In this document: in pieces, positions 36,927-46,333 of the stretch | Numbering within the stretch: position 1 is the stretch's first letter | How the letters are laid out: every line of letters begins with the position of its first letter | NCBI RefSeq assembly: GCF_014638355.1 | Contig: NZ_BMFK01000001.1 | Location: 1 to 64,000 of the forward strand | Reading direction: 5' to 3' | DNA length: 64,000 nt | DNA from: Priestia taiwanensis | Lineage (GTDB): Bacteria; Bacillota; Bacilli; Bacillales; Bacillaceae_G | Position numbers and translations under genes: made by a program | The notes under the pieces: generated by a model | The model's input: the letters and a program-made list of their open reading frames with translations, nothing else | Told to the model about the DNA's origin: nothing | Databases searched by the model: none

Positions 36927-38348
36927 ATGGCAAAAGAATATGATTTAGTAATAATTGGCGGCGGTCCAGGTGGATATGTAGCGGCTGTACGTGCAACACA
37001 ACTAGGAATGAAAGTAGCAATTGTCGAGAAGAACAAGTTAGGTGGCACATGTTTACATGCTGGATGTATTCCAACGAAATCACTACTACGTTCGGCAGAA
37101 GTATACCGTGAAACAGTAGAAGGATTAAAATATGGTGTTATTGCAAATGACGTAGCAATTGATTTCACGAAAGTACAAGATCGCAAGAATGGTATTACAG
37201 ACCAACTTCATAACGGCATTATTCACTTAATGAAAAAAGGAAAAATCGATGTGTATGAAGGATACGGACGTATTCTTGGACCTTCTATTTTCTCACCAAT
37301 GCCAGGCACCGTTTCTGTGGAAATGAATAATGGTGAAGAAAGTGAGATGTTAATTCCAAAGAATGTTCTAATCGCAACAGGTTCAAGGCCGAAAACGCTT
37401 CCGAACTTACCGATTGACGGGGAATATGTAGTAACATCAGACGAAGCATTACAACTAGAAAACTTACCAGAATCTATTATTATCGTTGGTGGCGGCGTAA
37501 TTGGAGTTGAGTGGGCTTCTATCTTATCAGACTTTGGTGTAGATGTAACAATTATTGAATATGCGGATCGAATTCTACCACTAGAAGATAAAGATATTTC
37601 AAAAGAAATTACACGCCTATTCAAGAAGAAGAAAATCAAAGTTGTAACGAGTGCACAAGTATTAGGTGAAACGTTACATGTTGATGGAAATGTAACAATT
37701 ACAGCTCTTCAAAAAGAACAAGAAAAAACATTCACAGCAAATAAAATGCTCGTGTCCATTGGACGACAAGCAAACATTGAAAATATCGGCTTAGAAAATA
37801 CAGATATCGTTGTAGATAAAGGTGTTATTAATGCGAACGAATTTTGCCAAACGAAAGAGTCACACATTTATGCAATTGGAGATGTTATTGGAGGCTTACA
37901 ACTAGCGCATGTGGCATCGCATGAAGGTATTATTGCCGTTGAGCATATGGCTGGTGAAAATCCTACTCCAATGAAGCAAGATACAGTGCCAAAATGTGTA
38001 TATAGCCATCCAGAAGTAGCTTCAGTAGGGCTTACAGAGCAAGAAGCAGTTGAACAGGGATATGAAGTGAAAGTCGGCAAGTTCTCATTCCGCGGTATTG
38101 GAAAGGCACTTGTGCATGGTGATGTAGATGGTTTTGTCAAAATGATTGTTGATTCTAAGACGGAAGATTTATTAGGAGTTCATATGATTGGGCCACATGT
38201 AACGGAAATGATTTCCGAAGCAACATTAGCAAAAGTACTAGACGCTACCGCTTGGGAAATCTCAAAAACAATTCATCCGCATCCTGCGTTATCAGAAGCG
38301 ATGGGAGAAGTAGCTTTAGCGGTTGAAGGAAAGGCGTTGCATGGGTGA
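36927..38348 (+). CDS. lpdV: Dihydrolipoyl dehydrogenase (E3) of branched-chain complex
   Basis: 473 residues from the ATG at 36927 (GAGGTG, 6-base spacing). FAD enzyme that reoxidises dihydrolipoamide with NAD. FAD motif IIGGGPGGYVAAVRA; redox-active Cys42 and Cys47 in TCLHAGCIPTKS; NAD motif VGGGVIGVEWASIL; active-site His in TIHPHPALSEAMGE. Belongs to the branched-chain 2-keto acid dehydrogenase operon, between buk and bkdAA. Confidence 0.95.
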   Translation: MAKEYDLVIIGGGPGGYVAAVRATQLGMKVAIVEKNKLGGTCLHAGCIPTKSLLRSAEVYRETVEGLKYGVIANDVAIDFTKVQDRKNGITDQLHNGIIHLMKKGKIDVYEGYGRILGPSIFSPMPGTVSVEMNNGEESEMLIPKNVLIATGSRPKTLPNLPIDGEYVVTSDEALQLENLPESIIIVGGGVIGVEWASILSDFGVDVTIIEYADRILPLEDKDISKEITRLFKKKKIKVVTSAQVLGETLHVDGNVTITALQKEQEKTFTANKMLVSIGRQANIENIGLENTDIVVDKGVINANEFCQTKESHIYAIGDVIGGLQLAHVASHEGIIAVEHMAGENPTPMKQDTVPKCVYSHPEVASVGLTEQEAVEQGYEVKVGKFSFRGIGKALVHGDVDGFVKMIVDSKTEDLLGVHMIGPHVTEMISEATLAKVLDATAWEISKTIHPHPALSEAMGEVALAVEGKALHG

Positions 38349-38368
38349 TTTCGATGGGGGGATTAGCA

Positions 38369-39376
38369 GTGTTAGAGAAAATTAGAACAGAGAATCGTCA
38401 TGTAGAGCTTGGATTAAGTGATAGCGATGTATTAAGTATGTATGAAACGATGTTACTTTCACGAAAGTTAGATGAGCGTATGTGGTTATTAAACCGTGCT
38501 GGCAAAATTCCATTCGTTGTTCCTGGTCAAGGGCAAGAAGGGACGCAAGTCGGAGCTGCATTTGCGTTAGATAGAACGAAAGATTATGTTTTACCATATT
38601 ACCGTGATATGGCGGTTGTATTAGCATGTGGGATGACACCAAAAGAGCTTATGTTATCCGCATTCGGTAAAGCAGAAGATCCAAACTCTGGTGGCCGTCA
38701 AATGCCTGGTCACTTCGGTCAGAAGAAAAACCGTATTGTAACAGGTTCTTCTCCGGTAACAACGCAAGTACCACACGCGGTTGGCTTTGCGTTAGCAGCG
38801 AAAATGGAAGGGAAAGATTTCGTTTCATTTGTAACGTTCGGAGAGGGATCATCGAATCAAGGTGATTTCCATGAAGGATTAAACTTCGCTGGCGTACACA
38901 AATTACCAGTTATTTTCATGTGCGAGAATAACAAATATGCGATTTCTGTACCAATTGAAAAGCAGCTAGCGTGTGCGAATGTATCAGATCGTGCTGCTGG
39001 TTATGGTATGCCTGGTTATACAGTAGACGGAACAGATCCATTAACAGTATACAAAGTAATGAAAGAAGCCGTAGAGCGTGCAAGAAGAGGCGAAGGGCCA
39101 ACACTTATTGAAGCTGTGTCAGAACGTTTAACAGCGCATACAAGTGATGATGACGAGCGTCTATACCGTTCGCAAGAAGAAATTGATGAGGCAAAAGCGA
39201 AAGATCCAGTGAAGCTATTTGCTACGTATTTAAAAGACTTAGAATTATTAACAGATGACACAGATAAAGCGTTACACGATAAATTACAGCGTATTGTAAA
39301 TGAAGCGACAGAATATGGAGAAAATGCACCGTACGCAGCGCCAGAAGATGCATTGTTGCACGTATACGGGGAATAG
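38369..39376 (+). CDS. bkdAA: Branched-chain 2-keto acid dehydrogenase E1 alpha
   Basis: 335 residues from the GTG at 38369, 7 bases after GGGGGG; an ATG at 38354 and a GTG at 38345 overlapping lpdV are alternatives. Thiamine-diphosphate decarboxylase subunit. ThDP motif FGEGSSNQGDFHEGLNFAGV with ENNKYAIS; phosphate-loop RLTAHTSDDDERLYR. Forms a heterotetramer with BkdAB; E2 is BkdB and E3 LpdV. Produces branched acyl-CoA primers for iso/anteiso fatty acids. Confidence 0.95.
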   Translation: MLEKIRTENRHVELGLSDSDVLSMYETMLLSRKLDERMWLLNRAGKIPFVVPGQGQEGTQVGAAFALDRTKDYVLPYYRDMAVVLACGMTPKELMLSAFGKAEDPNSGGRQMPGHFGQKKNRIVTGSSPVTTQVPHAVGFALAAKMEGKDFVSFVTFGEGSSNQGDFHEGLNFAGVHKLPVIFMCENNKYAISVPIEKQLACANVSDRAAGYGMPGYTVDGTDPLTVYKVMKEAVERARRGEGPTLIEAVSERLTAHTSDDDERLYRSQEEIDEAKAKDPVKLFATYLKDLELLTDDTDKALHDKLQRIVNEATEYGENAPYAAPEDALLHVYGE

Positions 39377-39390
39377 AGGGGGATTTCAAC

Positions 39391-40374
39391 ATGGCAGTAA
39401 TTTCGTACATTGATGCTGTTACGATGGCACTTCGAGAAGAAATGGAACGTGACCCAAAAGTATTCGTACTAGGAGAAGATGTAGGGTTAAAAGGTGGCGT
39501 ATTTAAAGCGACACAAGGCTTATATGACCAATTCGGTGCAAGTCGTGTGTTGGATACACCACTTACAGAATCAGCTATTGCAGGAGTTGGAATTGGAGCT
39601 GCAATGTATGGATTACGTCCAGTTGCAGAAATGCAATTCGCGGACTTCATCATGCCTGCTGTGAACCAAATTATTTCGGAAGCGGCACGTATTCGCTACC
39701 GTTCAAATAACGATTGGCAGTGTCCAATTACAATTCGTGCTCCATACGGCGGCGGTGTACACGGTGCATTATATCATTCACAATCGGTTGAAGCAGTATT
39801 TGCAAACCAACCAGGACTGAAAATTGTTATGCCTTCTACACCATATGATGTAAAAGGCTTACTAAAGGCGGCAATTCGTGATGAGGACCCAGTATTATTC
39901 TTTGAGCATAAGCGTGCATATCGTTTAATCAAAGGAGAAGTACCGGATGATGATTACGTATTACCGATTGGAAAAGCAGACGTAAAGCGCGAAGGAGAAG
40001 ACATTACAGTTATCACATATGGTCTATGCGTTCATTTTGCTCTTCAAGCAGCAGAAAAACTAGCAAAAGAAGGTATTTCGGCGCACGTACTAGATTTACG
40101 TACTGTGTATCCATTAGACAAAGAAGCAATCATTGAAGCAGCTTCTAAGACTGGTAAAGTATTATTAGTAACAGAAGATAACAAAGAAGGAAGTATCATT
40201 GGGGAAGTAGCGGCAATTATTGCAGAGAACTGCTTGTTTGACCTAGATGCACCAATTAAGCGTTTAGCTGGTCCAGATGTCCCAGCGATGCCTTACGCTC
40301 CTACAATGGAGAAATTCTTCATGATTAATCCAGATAAAGTAGAAAAGGCAATGCGCGAGTTAGCAGAATTTTAA
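39391..40374 (+). CDS. bkdAB: Branched-chain 2-keto acid dehydrogenase E1 beta
   Basis: 327 residues. Transketolase-like pyrimidine-binding and C-terminal domains: VFVLGEDVGLKGGVF with the ThDP Glu, DTPLTESAIAGVGIGAAMYG, FADFIMPAVNQIISEAARIR, and LLVTEDNKEGSIIGEV. Partner of BkdAA. GAGGGGG ribosome site, 14 bp after bkdAA; a 91-bp spacer with a hairpin separates it from bkdB. Confidence 0.96.
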   Translation: MAVISYIDAVTMALREEMERDPKVFVLGEDVGLKGGVFKATQGLYDQFGASRVLDTPLTESAIAGVGIGAAMYGLRPVAEMQFADFIMPAVNQIISEAARIRYRSNNDWQCPITIRAPYGGGVHGALYHSQSVEAVFANQPGLKIVMPSTPYDVKGLLKAAIRDEDPVLFFEHKRAYRLIKGEVPDDDYVLPIGKADVKREGEDITVITYGLCVHFALQAAEKLAKEGISAHVLDLRTVYPLDKEAIIEAASKTGKVLLVTEDNKEGSIIGEVAAIIAENCLFDLDAPIKRLAGPDVPAMPYAPTMEKFFMINPDKVEKAMRELAEF

Positions 40375-40385
40375 TAGAACAATTG

Positions 40386-40419
40386 TGAACGTGCACGCTT
40401 TGTAGCCTCTGCACGTTCA
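40386..40419 (+). other. Perfect hairpin between bkdAB and bkdB
   Basis: TGAACGTGCA and TGCACGTTCA form a 10-bp stem with a 14-base loop. No T run follows, so processing, stability or partial attenuation are more likely than full termination. Confidence 0.6.
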
Positions 40420-40465
40420 ATTATGGTGAATACAGGATTTTTTTCATTTCGAGGAGGAACTAGAG

Positions 40466-41755
40466 ATGGCGTTAGAGAACATTGTCATGCCTCAACTTGG
40501 GGAAAGCGTAACAGAAGGAACAATCACGAAATGGTTTATTTCTGTAGGAGATACGATTAATAAGTACGATCCGATTGCAGAAGTAATGACAGATAAAGTA
40601 AATGCAGAAGTACCATCTTCTTTCACAGGAGTAATTAAAGAGATTATTGCCGAAGAAGGAGAAACACTTGAAGTAGGAAAGACAATTTGTGTCGTAGCGG
40701 TTGAAGGCGGCGTAGAAGTAGCCGCTACTGTTACAGCAGAGTCAGAAACAACAGTAGAGGAAGCAGTAACAGAACAATCATCTGCAAAAGCACGTTATTC
40801 ACCAGCAGTAGTACGTCTAGCTGGCGAACATAACATTCCACTTGATGCAGTGAAAGGCACAGGTGCGAACGGCCGTATTACGAGAAAAGATATAGTAGCG
40901 CTTATTGAATCTGGAAACATTCCAACTGCGGCGCCGACATCAGCACCAGTAGCGGTAGAAACGAAGCCAGCACCAGTAGTAGAGGCTGCTCTTGTACATG
41001 AAGAAGTGAAGGCACCAGTAGCACCAGCGGCTCCAGTTATTCCAACAGCAGCAGGTGACATTGAAATCCCTGTGACAGGTGTACGTAAAGCAATCGCAGC
41101 GAACATGCTACGTAGCAAGCACGAAGCACCTCATGCATGGATGACAGTAGAAGTAGATGTAACGAATCTAGTAAACTATCGCAACGCCCTTAAGAATGAC
41201 TTTAAGACGAAAGAAGGATTTAACTTAACATTCTTCGCTTTCTTCGTAAAAGCAGTAGCACAAGCGTTGAAAGAATTCCCACAAGTGAACTCAATGTGGG
41301 CTGGAGATAAAATCATTCAGAAGAAAGATATTAATTTATCAATTGCAGTAGCGACGGAAGATTCATTATTTGTACCTGTTATCAAACATGCTGATGAGAA
41401 ATCAATTAAAGGCATTGCCCGTGAAATTTCGGACTTAGCAACGAAAGTTCGTACTGGTAAGTTAACAGCTGCGGAGATGCAAGGTGGAACATTTACAGTG
41501 AATAACACAGGTTCATTCGGATCCATCCAATCAATGGGTATCATCAACTATCCACAAGCAGCGATTCTTCAAGTGGAATCGATTGTAAAGCGTCCAGTTG
41601 TGATGGAAAACAATATGTTTGGTATTCGTGATATGGTAAATCTATGCTTATCACTTGATCATCGTGTATTAGATGGTTTAATTTGCGGTAAGTTCTTAGC
41701 ACGTGTGAAGGAAATTCTAGAAAATACATCAAAAGAAACGACGTCTATTTATTAA
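40466..41755 (+). CDS. bkdB: Branched-chain 2-keto acid dehydrogenase E2 (acyltransferase)
   Basis: 429 residues. Core of the complex: lipoyl domain (~1-80) with Lys44 in MTDKVNAEVP, a Val/Glu/Thr linker, an E1/E3-binding domain (~110-150, YSPAVVRLAGEHNIPLDAVK), a Pro/Ala linker, and the catalytic domain (~200-429) ending with LCLSLDHRVLDGLICGKFLA, which holds the HxxxD motif. GAGGAGG ribosome site. Last gene of the operon; terminator follows. Confidence 0.96.
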   Translation: MALENIVMPQLGESVTEGTITKWFISVGDTINKYDPIAEVMTDKVNAEVPSSFTGVIKEIIAEEGETLEVGKTICVVAVEGGVEVAATVTAESETTVEEAVTEQSSAKARYSPAVVRLAGEHNIPLDAVKGTGANGRITRKDIVALIESGNIPTAAPTSAPVAVETKPAPVVEAALVHEEVKAPVAPAAPVIPTAAGDIEIPVTGVRKAIAANMLRSKHEAPHAWMTVEVDVTNLVNYRNALKNDFKTKEGFNLTFFAFFVKAVAQALKEFPQVNSMWAGDKIIQKKDINLSIAVATEDSLFVPVIKHADEKSIKGIAREISDLATKVRTGKLTAAEMQGGTFTVNNTGSFGSIQSMGIINYPQAAILQVESIVKRPVVMENNMFGIRDMVNLCLSLDHRVLDGLICGKFLARVKEILENTSKETTSIY

Positions 41756-41762
41756 AATTTGT

Positions 41763-41797
41763 AGCCTTTTCTCTCTGTGAGGAAAGGCTTTTCTTTC
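41763..41797 (+). terminator. Terminator of the bkd operon
   Basis: AGCCTTTTC and GGAAAGGCT arms with a 9-base loop, followed by TTTCTTTC. Confidence 0.75.
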
Positions 41798-41873
41798 ATC
41801 TAAAAAGGTATAAATCTTCTTTTTGCTTGTACAATGATAAGAGAGTATAAACGAATGAATGGGGGAAATAACG

Positions 41874-43298
41874 ATGAAGAAGCATCTTTTTATAAATGGT
41901 GAATGGGTAGAAGGAACGACGTACAATGACTTATTGTCTCCGTACAACGGTGAAAAAATCGCAGAAGTACCCGTGGCAACACGTGATGAAGTAGATCATG
42001 CAATAATGGCAGCACACGGGGCAGTACCTATGATGACGGCTTTACCGTTACATAAACGAGCACACATATTAGAGAGGGTATGCCAGTTGCTTGAAGAAAG
42101 GAAAGAAGAAGCCGCAATGATTATCGCGACAGAAGCGGCGAAACCTATTGCGACGGCACGAGAAGAAGTAATCCGTACGTACCAAACGTATAAGTTCGCA
42201 GCGGAAGAAGCGAAGCGTATTCACGGGGAAATAATACCGATGGGTGCAGTACCGAATGGAGATGGGCGAATCGCATATACGTTACGTGAGCCGATAGGTG
42301 TTATCGGGGCCATTACACCGTTTAACTTCCCGATGAACTTAGTCGCGCATAAAGTGGGACCGGCGATTGCAGCAGGAAATACTGTTGTGTTAAAACCAGC
42401 AAGGCAAACACCACTTTCTGCTTTGTTTATAGCGAAGTTATTTGAAGAAGCTGGTTTACCAAAAGGGGCATTAAATGTTGTCACAGGAAATGGGAACACA
42501 ATTGGTACACGTATTGTGAAAGATCCACGTGTACAGATGGTGACATTCACTGGTAGCCCAGCAGTAGGGAAGAGTATTCATCATCTAGCAGGGTTGAAGA
42601 AAGTAACATTGGAACTTGGATCCAATTCTGGCGTTATCATTGATCGAGATGTCGATATATCCAACATCATTACACGGTGTGTAACAGGTGCATTTTCTTA
42701 TCAAGGGCAAGTATGTATTTCGTTGCAACGTATATATGTACACAAAGAAGTGTATGACGCATTTGTGGAACGTTTCGTAGAAGAAACGAAGAAGCTGAAA
42801 ATTGGGAATCCATTGGATGCAGATGTACATCTTTCAGCTCTTATTTCTACAAAAGATGTGGAACGTTCATTGGAATGGATAGAAGAAGCCAAATCTCACG
42901 GTGCGAAGGTAGTAGCTGGTGGCTATGCAGAAGGGAATATGTTATATCCAACGGTATTGGTAGACGTTCCATCACAAGCAAAAGTTTCTTGCCAAGAAGC
43001 ATTTGCCCCAATCGTACTTATTAACCGAGTATCATCCATTGAAGATGCAATTCAATGTGTGAATGATTCTCAGTTTGGCTTACAGGCAGGAATTTATACG
43101 AATAATATACGTACAGCCATGAATGCGGCAAATGAGCTGAAAGTCGGTGGTGTGATGATTAACGATATTCCGACGTATCGAGTGGACCATATGCCGTATG
43201 GTGGAGTGAAAGAAAGCGGAACAGGAAGAGAAGGTGTGAAATACGCAATTGAAGAAATGACGGAAATGAAGCTTATTGTCATTAATAATAATTACTGA
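41874..43298 (+). CDS. NAD(P)-dependent aldehyde dehydrogenase
   Basis: 474 residues from the ATG at 41874 (GGGGGA, 7-base spacing). ALDH superfamily: oxidises an aldehyde to the acid. Catalytic Cys281 in GQVCISLQRIYV, general base Glu247 in VTLELGSNSG, cofactor region PFNFPMNLVAHKVGPA and FTGSPAVGKSI; C-terminal PYGGVKESGTGREG. Similar to lactaldehyde/glyceraldehyde-3-phosphate type ALDHs; substrate unknown. Position after the bkd operon could mean branched aldehydes, but it has its own spacer and ribosome site. Confidence 0.88.
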   Translation: MKKHLFINGEWVEGTTYNDLLSPYNGEKIAEVPVATRDEVDHAIMAAHGAVPMMTALPLHKRAHILERVCQLLEERKEEAAMIIATEAAKPIATAREEVIRTYQTYKFAAEEAKRIHGEIIPMGAVPNGDGRIAYTLREPIGVIGAITPFNFPMNLVAHKVGPAIAAGNTVVLKPARQTPLSALFIAKLFEEAGLPKGALNVVTGNGNTIGTRIVKDPRVQMVTFTGSPAVGKSIHHLAGLKKVTLELGSNSGVIIDRDVDISNIITRCVTGAFSYQGQVCISLQRIYVHKEVYDAFVERFVEETKKLKIGNPLDADVHLSALISTKDVERSLEWIEEAKSHGAKVVAGGYAEGNMLYPTVLVDVPSQAKVSCQEAFAPIVLINRVSSIEDAIQCVNDSQFGLQAGIYTNNIRTAMNAANELKVGGVMINDIPTYRVDHMPYGGVKESGTGREGVKYAIEEMTEMKLIVINNNY

Positions 43299-43351
43299 TA
43301 CTGTTGTAAAACGACAATAAAGTTATTTAATTTTAAAAGTTCAAACAAGCA

Positions 43352-43382
43352 TATCCCTGCTCTAAATTTAGAACGGGGATAA
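43352..43382. other. Inverted repeat between aldehyde dehydrogenase and DinB genes
   Basis: TATCCC...GGGATA arms enclose TCTAAATTTAGA, itself a palindrome. It lies between convergent genes and may help end transcription, but no T run is present on either side. Confidence 0.4.
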
Positions 43383-43504
43383 AACTATAGTTGTTTAATC
43401 TTGATGTAAGGTACTTCACTACACTGAAAAATATAACAATAAAGTCGTTTAAAAGTCTAAGTGCTATTCAACAATAGCGCCCGTTAGTGGAAGAAATAAT
43501 AAGA

Positions 43505-44008
43505 TTACTTATCACTACGATACCAGCTCTTTCGCAACTTCCGTATATAAACGATTTGACCAATATGATAGGCGTTATGTGTAATAGCATTTCCGAGTAA
43601 ATCATACCATTTAGCTGGTACAGGGAATCCGTTTACATCACTTTCGAGTTGTTTCTCAGTTAGCAGATCTTGCCATTGTAATAGTACCTCTAATAGTTCT
43701 TCTCTTAATTCATTAAACATTTTGTGTGCTGGAATAATAAAACTTTTATTGTTATCTTCAATAGACAGAACAGCTTTAAAATCAGATTTTTGATATCTTA
43801 TTTGCCATGTTTCATTCCAGTAAATTAGATGCTGTACAATTTCAGCGATACTATGGCTATCTTCAGTAGGTCTCCAAAATGCTTCTTCCTCTGATAAATT
43901 TTGAACTGTTTCTGCAAATGAAAGATACCAGCTAGGATCATTGGCATTTGCTAAGAACTGATCTAATATAACATCTTGAACATGCGATATGATTTTCATC
44001 TCCTTCAT
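43505..44008 (-). CDS. DinB-family metal-binding protein
   Basis: 167 residues from the ATG at 44008; an ATG at 43999 or a TTG at 44056 are possible and no start has a well-spaced ribosome site. Four-helix DinB/YfiT fold: the metal-type His residues occur in VQHLIYWNETW and the C-terminal NAITHNAYHIGQIVYIRK. Members include damage-inducible proteins and thiol transferases (bacillithiol transferase-like). Substrate unknown; single gene. Confidence 0.75.
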   Translation of the reverse strand: MKEMKIISHVQDVILDQFLANANDPSWYLSFAETVQNLSEEEAFWRPTEDSHSIAEIVQHLIYWNETWQIRYQKSDFKAVLSIEDNNKSFIIPAHKMFNELREELLEVLLQWQDLLTEKQLESDVNGFPVPAKWYDLLGNAITHNAYHIGQIVYIRKLRKSWYRSDK

Positions 44009-44056
44009 AAATATAGGTACAGAGAACTTATGAGTAGCTTCACTACATTTATTCAA

Positions 44057-44527
44057 TCTGACTTACTAACTTCTATTTATCTCATTAAAGTTCCTCTCTT
44101 TATGTCATAATTTTCTACGATTGTTGAATACAACGATTGGCGTTTTTTTAAAAATTTTTATTATTTAACAAATACACAAAAATACTTTAATACTTTTTTA
44201 TCTGAAATAGGCGAAAATACCCCTTCCTCAAGGAACGTGAAGGGCGTAGTCCAGTGAGTAGGTGGGGATAGTTCAAGTGTTGAAATAAAGGCTTATCAGC
44301 AAATGATATAGTTGATTCTTTCAAGAAGGAAGGACATTTCAGCCACTCGTAGTGCAGTGTGTAGGTTATTGGCATCTTTCCATGAAGAACAACTATTTTC
44401 ATTTATATTTGCTCATTGTAAGTAATTGCTGAAAGACATAGGAATTGGTGCGAATCTATTGTATTTTATGAGCCACTATTGGTAAGATAGAAGTAGTCAG
44501 CTTGACAGACTATAGGAGGTAATATAG
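44057..44527. other. Intergenic region with possible IS200/IS605-type remnant
   Basis: 470 bp without a convincing gene. From ~44218 to 44310 the plus strand (CTCAAGGAACGTGAAGGGCG, then GTAGGTGGGGATAGTTCAA) recalls the tnpB 3' end and right end of IS200/IS605-type elements. The rest is AT-rich. The brxB promoter should lie in the last 100 bp. Confidence 0.3.
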
Positions 44528-44959
44528 ATGGATTTCAATTTATTTATGAATGATGTAGTAAAAGTAGCACGCCAAGAAATGGTGTCTTCTGGTTACACAC
44601 AATTACATACAGCAGAAGAGGTAGAAGAAGCATTTACGCAGCCTGGTGTGACACTAGTAATGGTTAACTCAGTATGTGGATGTGCAGGTGGAATTGCAAG
44701 ACCAGCTGCTTACCATAGTGTGCATTACGATAAGCGTCCAAATAATTTAGTGACAGTATTTGCAGGTCAAGATAAAGAAGCGACTGCGAAAGCACGTGAA
44801 TACTTCGAAGGATATCCACCTTCTTCTCCGTCATTTGCATTATTAAAAGACGGTCAAATCTTAACAATGGTAGAGCGTCATGAAATTGAAGGACATTCAC
44901 CAATGGAAGTAATCGAGAAGTTACAAGGATACTTCGAAGAATATTGCGAAGAAGTATAA
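44528..44959 (+). CDS. brxB: Bacilliredoxin BrxB (YqiW)
   Basis: 143 residues. DUF1094/YphP-YqiW family thioredoxin-like protein that removes bacillithiol from S-bacillithiolated proteins. Active-site CGCAGG lies at ~residues 54-59 in [20 protein letters not shown]. Strong ribosome site AGGAGG. Single gene, followed by a terminator shared with the converging glycosyltransferase. Confidence 0.93.
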   Translation: MDFNLFMNDVVKVARQEMVSSGYTQLHTAEEVEEAFTQPGVTLVMVNSVCGCAGGIARPAAYHSVHYDKRPNNLVTVFAGQDKEATAKAREYFEGYPPSSPSFALLKDGQILTMVERHEIEGHSPMEVIEKLQGYFEEYCEEV

Positions 44960-44965
44960 GCGAAG

Positions 44966-45006
44966 AAAAGCAGAAATTCACATTGGTGGATTTCTGCTTT
45001 TTTTAT
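44966..45006. terminator. Bidirectional terminator between brxB and glycosyltransferase gene
   Basis: AAAGCAGAAATTCAC and GTGGATTTCTGCTTT form a long stem with a T7 run on the plus strand and a shorter one (TTTTCTTC) on the minus strand. Confidence 0.9.
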
Positions 45007-46106
45007 TAGTTAAGTCCTCGTTCTTTGAAGACACCTTCTAAATAACGTTGGTTATGAATAATAGATGGATTTGTAGGATTATAAGAGGCAGCGAGATCGT
45101 TGTGCTTTTTCGCTTCGTGGAACTTCTCCAACCTGCTGTAGCATAAGCAAAGCTGTAAGTTTGGTAACCATGTATAGCACGCATAATTAATGAATGGGCT
45201 CTTATTTTCTGGCACTTCAAGTCGAGTTGCTACGTCATACCAAAATATTGCTCTGTCGAGTAAATTAAGATCTAAGTAAATAAAGCCTAAGCGACAACAA
45301 ATTTCTCCACGTGGTGTATCGTATTTAAAGGAATTAATACAAGATTGTATTGCTTTTGGGACCTCTTTTTTAGCAGAGTAAGCATCCGATAGTTTGCCGC
45401 ATGCTTGAATATTATCTTCACTCCAACCAAATCCATCATCTAAAAATTTTGTATATAGTTCAATCGCTTTGTCAACATGACCATGATCAGCACATTCATT
45501 CGCATAATAATACGTGTCGCGTGGAGAAAATGTTTTTCCGGCTGCTTCTGCGGCTTTGTATAGCTGAAGATTACGATCGGTATATGTTTTTTCTTTTTTA
45601 TGTTTAATACCAATGTCACTTTGTTTTATATTTCCGTATACCTCTAAGTATTCATGTACGTACCCGTGCCACTTGAAGTTTCTTTCTCTCTTGACGAGCC
45701 TATTTCTTCGTAGGCTAAAGTTCGGATTACCATTTGTATCGAATGTCAAATGGTAAAACATTGACACAGCATCGACGTCGAATGTTAAGGAGCTTTTTAA
45801 TTCTATGAATTTTTGCTGATTTTCTTCATCAATAATATCGTCTGCATCAAGCCAAAGAATATAGTCTTTTGTAGCGTTAGAGAATGCGAAGTTACGAGCG
45901 GCAGCAAAGTCATTAATCCATTCGAATTCGTAGAGGGAATCAGTGAAGGTTTGGACAATCTCTTTCGTTTTGTCTGTAGATCCTGTATCAACAATGACTA
46001 TTTCATCTACAAATTGTTGTACGCATTCTAAGCATCTACCTATTGTTTCTTCTTCATTTTTGACAATCATACAAAGGCTTATTGTTGGGCATTTGTTATC
46101 TTTCAT
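45006..46106 (-). CDS. Family 2 glycosyltransferase with TPR-like tail
   Basis: 366 residues. GT-A domain (~8-200): ISLCMIVKNEEETIGRCL, IVDTGSTDKT and the DxD-type LWLDADD; then TPR-like helical repeats (~200-366: YYYANECADHGHVDKAIELY, FIYLDLNLLDRAIFWYDVAT). The layout resembles SunS-type peptide or protein glycosyltransferases. GAGGTG before the ATG at 46106. It is divergent from the collagen-like gene, so a role in glycosylating that Thr-rich protein is plausible but unproven. Confidence 0.82.
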   Translation of the reverse strand: MKDNKCPTISLCMIVKNEEETIGRCLECVQQFVDEIVIVDTGSTDKTKEIVQTFTDSLYEFEWINDFAAARNFAFSNATKDYILWLDADDIIDEENQQKFIELKSSLTFDVDAVSMFYHLTFDTNGNPNFSLRRNRLVKRERNFKWHGYVHEYLEVYGNIKQSDIGIKHKKEKTYTDRNLQLYKAAEAAGKTFSPRDTYYYANECADHGHVDKAIELYTKFLDDGFGWSEDNIQACGKLSDAYSAKKEVPKAIQSCINSFKYDTPRGEICCRLGFIYLDLNLLDRAIFWYDVATRLEVPENKSPFINYACYTWLPNLQLCLCYSRLEKFHEAKKHNDLAASYNPTNPSIIHNQRYLEGVFKERGLN

Positions 46107-46284
46107 ATTTTCACCTCATTACTAATCGTATGTATATGGATGTGAAAAGTGCCCGCTTAAATCAAAAATAATGTAGTAGAAAATGAGTGTATATATTCAT
46201 ACATTAGTTTAGAAGGAAAAAAGACACATAGAGAAGAGAAAAAATAATATAGCTTTTCCTTTGGTGTCATTTTCTAGGTAGGAG

Positions 46285-46293
46285 CATATATTA
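46285..46293 (+). promoter_or_regulatory. Possible sigma-K -10 element before collagen-like gene
   Basis: CATATATTA fits the sigma-K -10 pattern CATAnnnTA, ~40 bp before the start codon. No clear -35 (mACm) is seen at the right distance. A mother-cell late promoter would be expected for an exosporium protein. Confidence 0.3.
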
Positions 46294-46333
46294 ATAGTGC
46301 TTTTTTGATTCAAAAACGAGAGGAGAGACATAT

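Noticed and set aside
44187-44402. 71-codon minus-strand ORF
   Set aside because: No ribosome site or family resemblance; it overlaps the possible IS200/IS605 remnant read on the other strand.
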